Positions 61,871 to 64,000 of a DNA stretch of 64,000 nucleotides are shown in pieces. This stretch comes from Palsa-504 sp963705835 (GTDB taxonomy: Bacteria; Actinomycetota; Actinomycetes; Streptosporangiales; Streptosporangiaceae), in NCBI GenBank assembly GCA_963705835.1, contig CAVPLC010000111.1, positions 1 to 64,000 on the forward strand, given 5' to 3'. Positions within the stretch are counted from its first letter, which is position 1, and every line of letters begins with the position of its first letter. The position numbers and the translations under genes were made by a program. The notes below the pieces were generated by a model. That model did no database searches, had not been told where the DNA came from, and saw only the letters and a list, made by a program, of their open reading frames with translations.

Positions 61871-63298
61871 ATGGGCCGCACGCTCGCCGAGAAGATCTGG
61901 GACGCCCACGTGGTGCGCAGCGCGGAGGGCGAGCCCGACCTGCTCTATATCGACCTTCACCTGGTCCACGAGGTGACCAGCCCGCAGGCCTTCGACGGGC
62001 TGCGCGCGGCAGGCCGCAAGGTTCGGCGCCCCGACCTGACCATCGCCACCGAGGACCACAACGTACCGACCACCGGCATCACCGGTCCCGGCGTCCCGTT
62101 GTCGGGTCCCTTGAGCCCCGTGACGGACCCGGTGTCGCGCACGCAGGTGGAGGCGCTGCGGAAGAACTGCGCGGAGTTCGGCATCCGGCTGCATCCCATG
62201 GGCGACGCGGGCCAGGGCATCGTGCACGTCATCGGGCCGCAGCTCGGGCTGACCCAGCCGGGCCTGACCATCGTCTGCGGCGACTCGCACACCTCGACCC
62301 ACGGGGCGCTCGGCGCGCTGGCGTTCGGCATCGGGACCAGCGAGGTGGAGCACGTGCTGGCCACCCAGACGCTGCCGCAGCAGCGGCCGAAGACGATGGC
62401 GATCACCGTCGACGGCGTTTTGCCTGACGGGGTGACGCCCAAGGACCTGATCCTGGCCATCATCGCCCGGATCGGCACCGGCGGGGGGCAGGGCTACGTG
62501 GTGGAGTACCGCGGCTCCGCGGTGCGGGCCCTGTCCATGGAGGGCCGCCTGACCGTGTGCAACATGTCCATCGAGGCCGGAGCGCGGGCCGGGCTCGTGG
62601 CGCCGGACGAGGTGACGTTCGCGTACCTGGAGGGGCGGCCGCACGCGCCGTCCGGGGCTTCCTGGGAGCGGGCCCTTGACTACTGGCGGTCGCTGCCCGG
62701 GGATGTTGGCGCGGTCTTCGACCGCGAGGTGTTTTTGGACGCCGGGACGCTGACGCCGTACGTGACGTGGGGCACGAACCCGGCGCAGGCGCTGCCCCTT
62801 TCGTCGTCGGTGCCTGACCCTGCCTCGTTCGCCGACCCGTCCGAGCGGGCCGCGGCTTCGCGGGCCTTGACGTACATGGACCTGACGCCGGGCACGCCGC
62901 TGCGCGACATCGCCGTGGACACGGTGTTCCTCGGCTCGTGCACCAACGGCAGGCTCGAGGACCTGCGCGCGGCCGCCTCGGTGCTGGCCGGGCGGCGGGT
63001 CGCGCCGTCGGTCCGGATGCTGGTCGTGCCCGGGTCCATGCAGGTCCGCGCGCAGGCCGAACGCGAAGGGCTCGACGCGGTGTTCACCGCGGCCGGAGCC
63101 GAGTGGCGGGCGGCGGGCTGCTCCATGTGCCTGGGCATGAACCCGGACAAGCTCGCCCCGGGCGAGCGCAGCGCGTCGACCTCCAACCGCAACTTCGAGG
63201 GCCGGCAGGGCAAGGGCGGGCGCACCCACCTGGTCTCGCCCGAGGTCGCCGCGGCCACCGCGGTGACCGGCCACCTCGCGGCGCCGGCCGACCTGTAG
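61871..63298 (+). CDS. leuC: 3-isopropylmalate dehydratase large subunit
   Basis: This 475-residue aconitase-family enzyme starts MGRTLAEKIWDAHVVRSAEG. It has TIVCGDSHTSTHGALGALAF with the conserved DSHT, the iron-sulphur cysteine in VFLGSCTNGRLEDLRAAASV and the CSMCLG pair in EWRAAGCSMCLGMNPDKLAP. It isomerises 2-isopropylmalate to 3-isopropylmalate with LeuD. The last five codons, stop included, are repeated twice more downstream before leuD. Confidence 0.94.
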   Translation: MGRTLAEKIWDAHVVRSAEGEPDLLYIDLHLVHEVTSPQAFDGLRAAGRKVRRPDLTIATEDHNVPTTGITGPGVPLSGPLSPVTDPVSRTQVEALRKNCAEFGIRLHPMGDAGQGIVHVIGPQLGLTQPGLTIVCGDSHTSTHGALGALAFGIGTSEVEHVLATQTLPQQRPKTMAITVDGVLPDGVTPKDLILAIIARIGTGGGQGYVVEYRGSAVRALSMEGRLTVCNMSIEAGARAGLVAPDEVTFAYLEGRPHAPSGASWERALDYWRSLPGDVGAVFDREVFLDAGTLTPYVTWGTNPAQALPLSSSVPDPASFADPSERAAASRALTYMDLTPGTPLRDIAVDTVFLGSCTNGRLEDLRAAASVLAGRRVAPSVRMLVVPGSMQVRAQAEREGLDAVFTAAGAEWRAAGCSMCLGMNPDKLAPGERSASTSNRNFEGRQGKGGRTHLVSPEVAAATAVTGHLAAPADL

Positions 63299-63333
63299 AG
63301 CTCCGGCCGACCTGTAGCCCGGCCGACCTGTAG
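63284..63333 (+). repeat. Three copies of the leuC 3' end
   Basis: CCGGCCGACCTGTAG occurs at 63284, 63303 and 63319. The first is the leuC terminus (PADL and stop); the other two fill the leuC-leuD gap. Local duplication has lengthened the spacer and placed extra stops before leuD. Confidence 0.85.
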
Positions 63334-63350
63334 AGGAGATGGGTTTTCCG

Positions 63351-63939
63351 ATGGAACCGTTCGTCACGCACACCGGCCGCGCGGTGCCGCTGCGGCGCAC
63401 CAACGTGGACACCGACCAGATCATCCCGGCCGAGTACCTCAAGCGGGTGAGCCGGGCCGGGTTCGGCGAGGGCCTGTTCGCCGCCTGGCGCGAGGACCCG
63501 TCCTTCGTGCTCAACCAGCCGCAGTACGCGGGCGCGACCATCCTGGTCGCGGGCCACGACTTCGGCACCGGGTCGTCGCGCGAGCACGCGGTCTGGGCGC
63601 TGACCGACTACGGGTTCCGTGCGGTGATCGCGCCGCGGTTCGGCGACATCTTCCGGAGCAACGCGACCAAGGCGGGCCTGCTGCCGGTCATCCTGCCCGA
63701 GGCCACGGTCGAGCACGCTGCAGGATCTCGTGGAGGCCGATCCCGGTCTTTCTCTTACCGTGGACCTGGGCCGGCGCGTGGTGCTGGCGGACGGACTCGA
63801 GGCGCCCTTCGAGCTGGACGACTACACCCGCTGGCGGCTGATGGAGGGGCTCGACGACATCGGGCTGACGCTCCGCCACGTCGAGGCGATCACCGCGTTC
63901 GAGCTGTCCCGGCCGGGCTGGCTGCCGGTCACCAGCTGA
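63351..63939 (+). CDS. leuD: 3-isopropylmalate dehydratase small subunit, frameshifted
   Basis: It starts MEPFVTHTGRAVPLRRTNVD TDQIIPAEYLKRVSRAGF and contains ILVAGHDFGTGSSREHAVWA and IAPRFGDIFRSNATKAGLLP, all LeuD signatures. After ILPEATVEH at about 63715 the frame shifts +1 to LQDLVEADPGLSLTVDLG and ends WLPVTS at 63939. Restored length is about 196 residues, normal for LeuD. An ATG 12 bases upstream is possible, but AGGAG lies too close to it. A real knockout would cause leucine auxotrophy, so an indel error is more likely. Confidence 0.85.
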
Positions 63940-63944
63940 CGCGG

Positions 63945-63969
63945 CCGGGGCCTGGTCCCTCGGCCCCGG
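63945..63969. terminator. Hairpin after leuD
   Basis: CCGGGGCC and GGCCCCGG form an 8-bp perfect stem with a 9-base loop immediately after the leuD stop. There is no U tract; it is a likely terminator in GC-rich DNA. Confidence 0.55.
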
Positions 63970-64000
63970 GCGGGGGGAGGCGGCGCAGGTCTTCGAGGGT

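Noticed and set aside
61100..63568. A minus-strand ORF joining the IclR regulator to sequence antisense to leuC and leuD
   Set aside because: Only the last 238 codons encode the IclR protein. The rest is antisense to leuCD, so the start was moved to 61816.

Overview
This 64 kb window is high-GC chromosomal DNA, most likely from a soil actinomycete. It has dense GC-rich ORFs with GTG starts, AfsR/SARP and LuxR-family (LAL) regulators, a DUF574-type methyltransferase, an NdgR-like IclR gene beside leuCD, a MocR regulator and mycothiol-type DinB proteins. I cannot name the genus from the sequence. I saw no rRNA, tRNA, CRISPR array or intact insertion sequence.

Layout. 0.1-10.9 kb: accessory regulator/enzyme pairs (TetR with a methyltransferase, XRE with an SDR, a SARP regulator divergent from a flavin oxidoreductase, MFS pump divergent from a TetR regulator with a large inverted-repeat operator, and a RibD-C/DHFR-like protein). 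10.96-16.2 kb: an IS256-type transposase tail, a second flavin oxidoreductase, a zincin-like protein with identical 318-bp tandem repeats, a 57-aa CxxC/HxxxxH protein and a DinB protein.

16.3-34.0 kb is the main system: a myo-inositol catabolic island. On the minus strand, iolC, a Cgl0159-type aldolase, iolB, iolD, mmsA/iolA, a sugar ABC transporter (binding protein, permease, ATPase), an IolE-like isomerase, iolG, a second isomerase and a second IolG-like dehydrogenase run as one long operon. A divergent GntR/UTRA regulator has a palindromic operator in the shared promoter. A second module (TIM-barrel isomerase plus Gfo/Idh/MocA oxidoreductase) is divergent from a LacI regulator with a perfect 18-bp operator. 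Together these would import inositol or a related cyclitol and convert it through inosose and 2-deoxy-5-keto-gluconate to acetyl-CoA. A family of short G/C-run repeats lies inside and between genes of this operon. It interrupts iolG, adds residues to the second dehydrogenase and forms the linker that fuses it to the upstream isomerase.

34-55 kb: small membrane and soluble proteins, a LAL regulator, a DUF574 methyltransferase, a GH25 lysozyme-like protein, a secreted seven-repeat propeller-like protein, a short GntR regulator, a hydrolase, a PfpI protein, a NarL-type two-component pair, a LapA-domain protein, MocR divergent from a DMT exporter plus B3/4 protein, and two paralogous GT-C-like membrane proteins. 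55-64 kb: primary metabolism: DAHP synthase, TrpB2, the three-gene pnt transhydrogenase, an IclR (NdgR/LtbR-like) regulator divergent from leuCD.

At least twelve apparent frameshifts interrupt otherwise well-conserved genes. Ten are +1 shifts, many at G/C runs, so part of the apparent gene decay is probably sequencing or assembly error. Coordinates for these genes span the full reconstructed gene.
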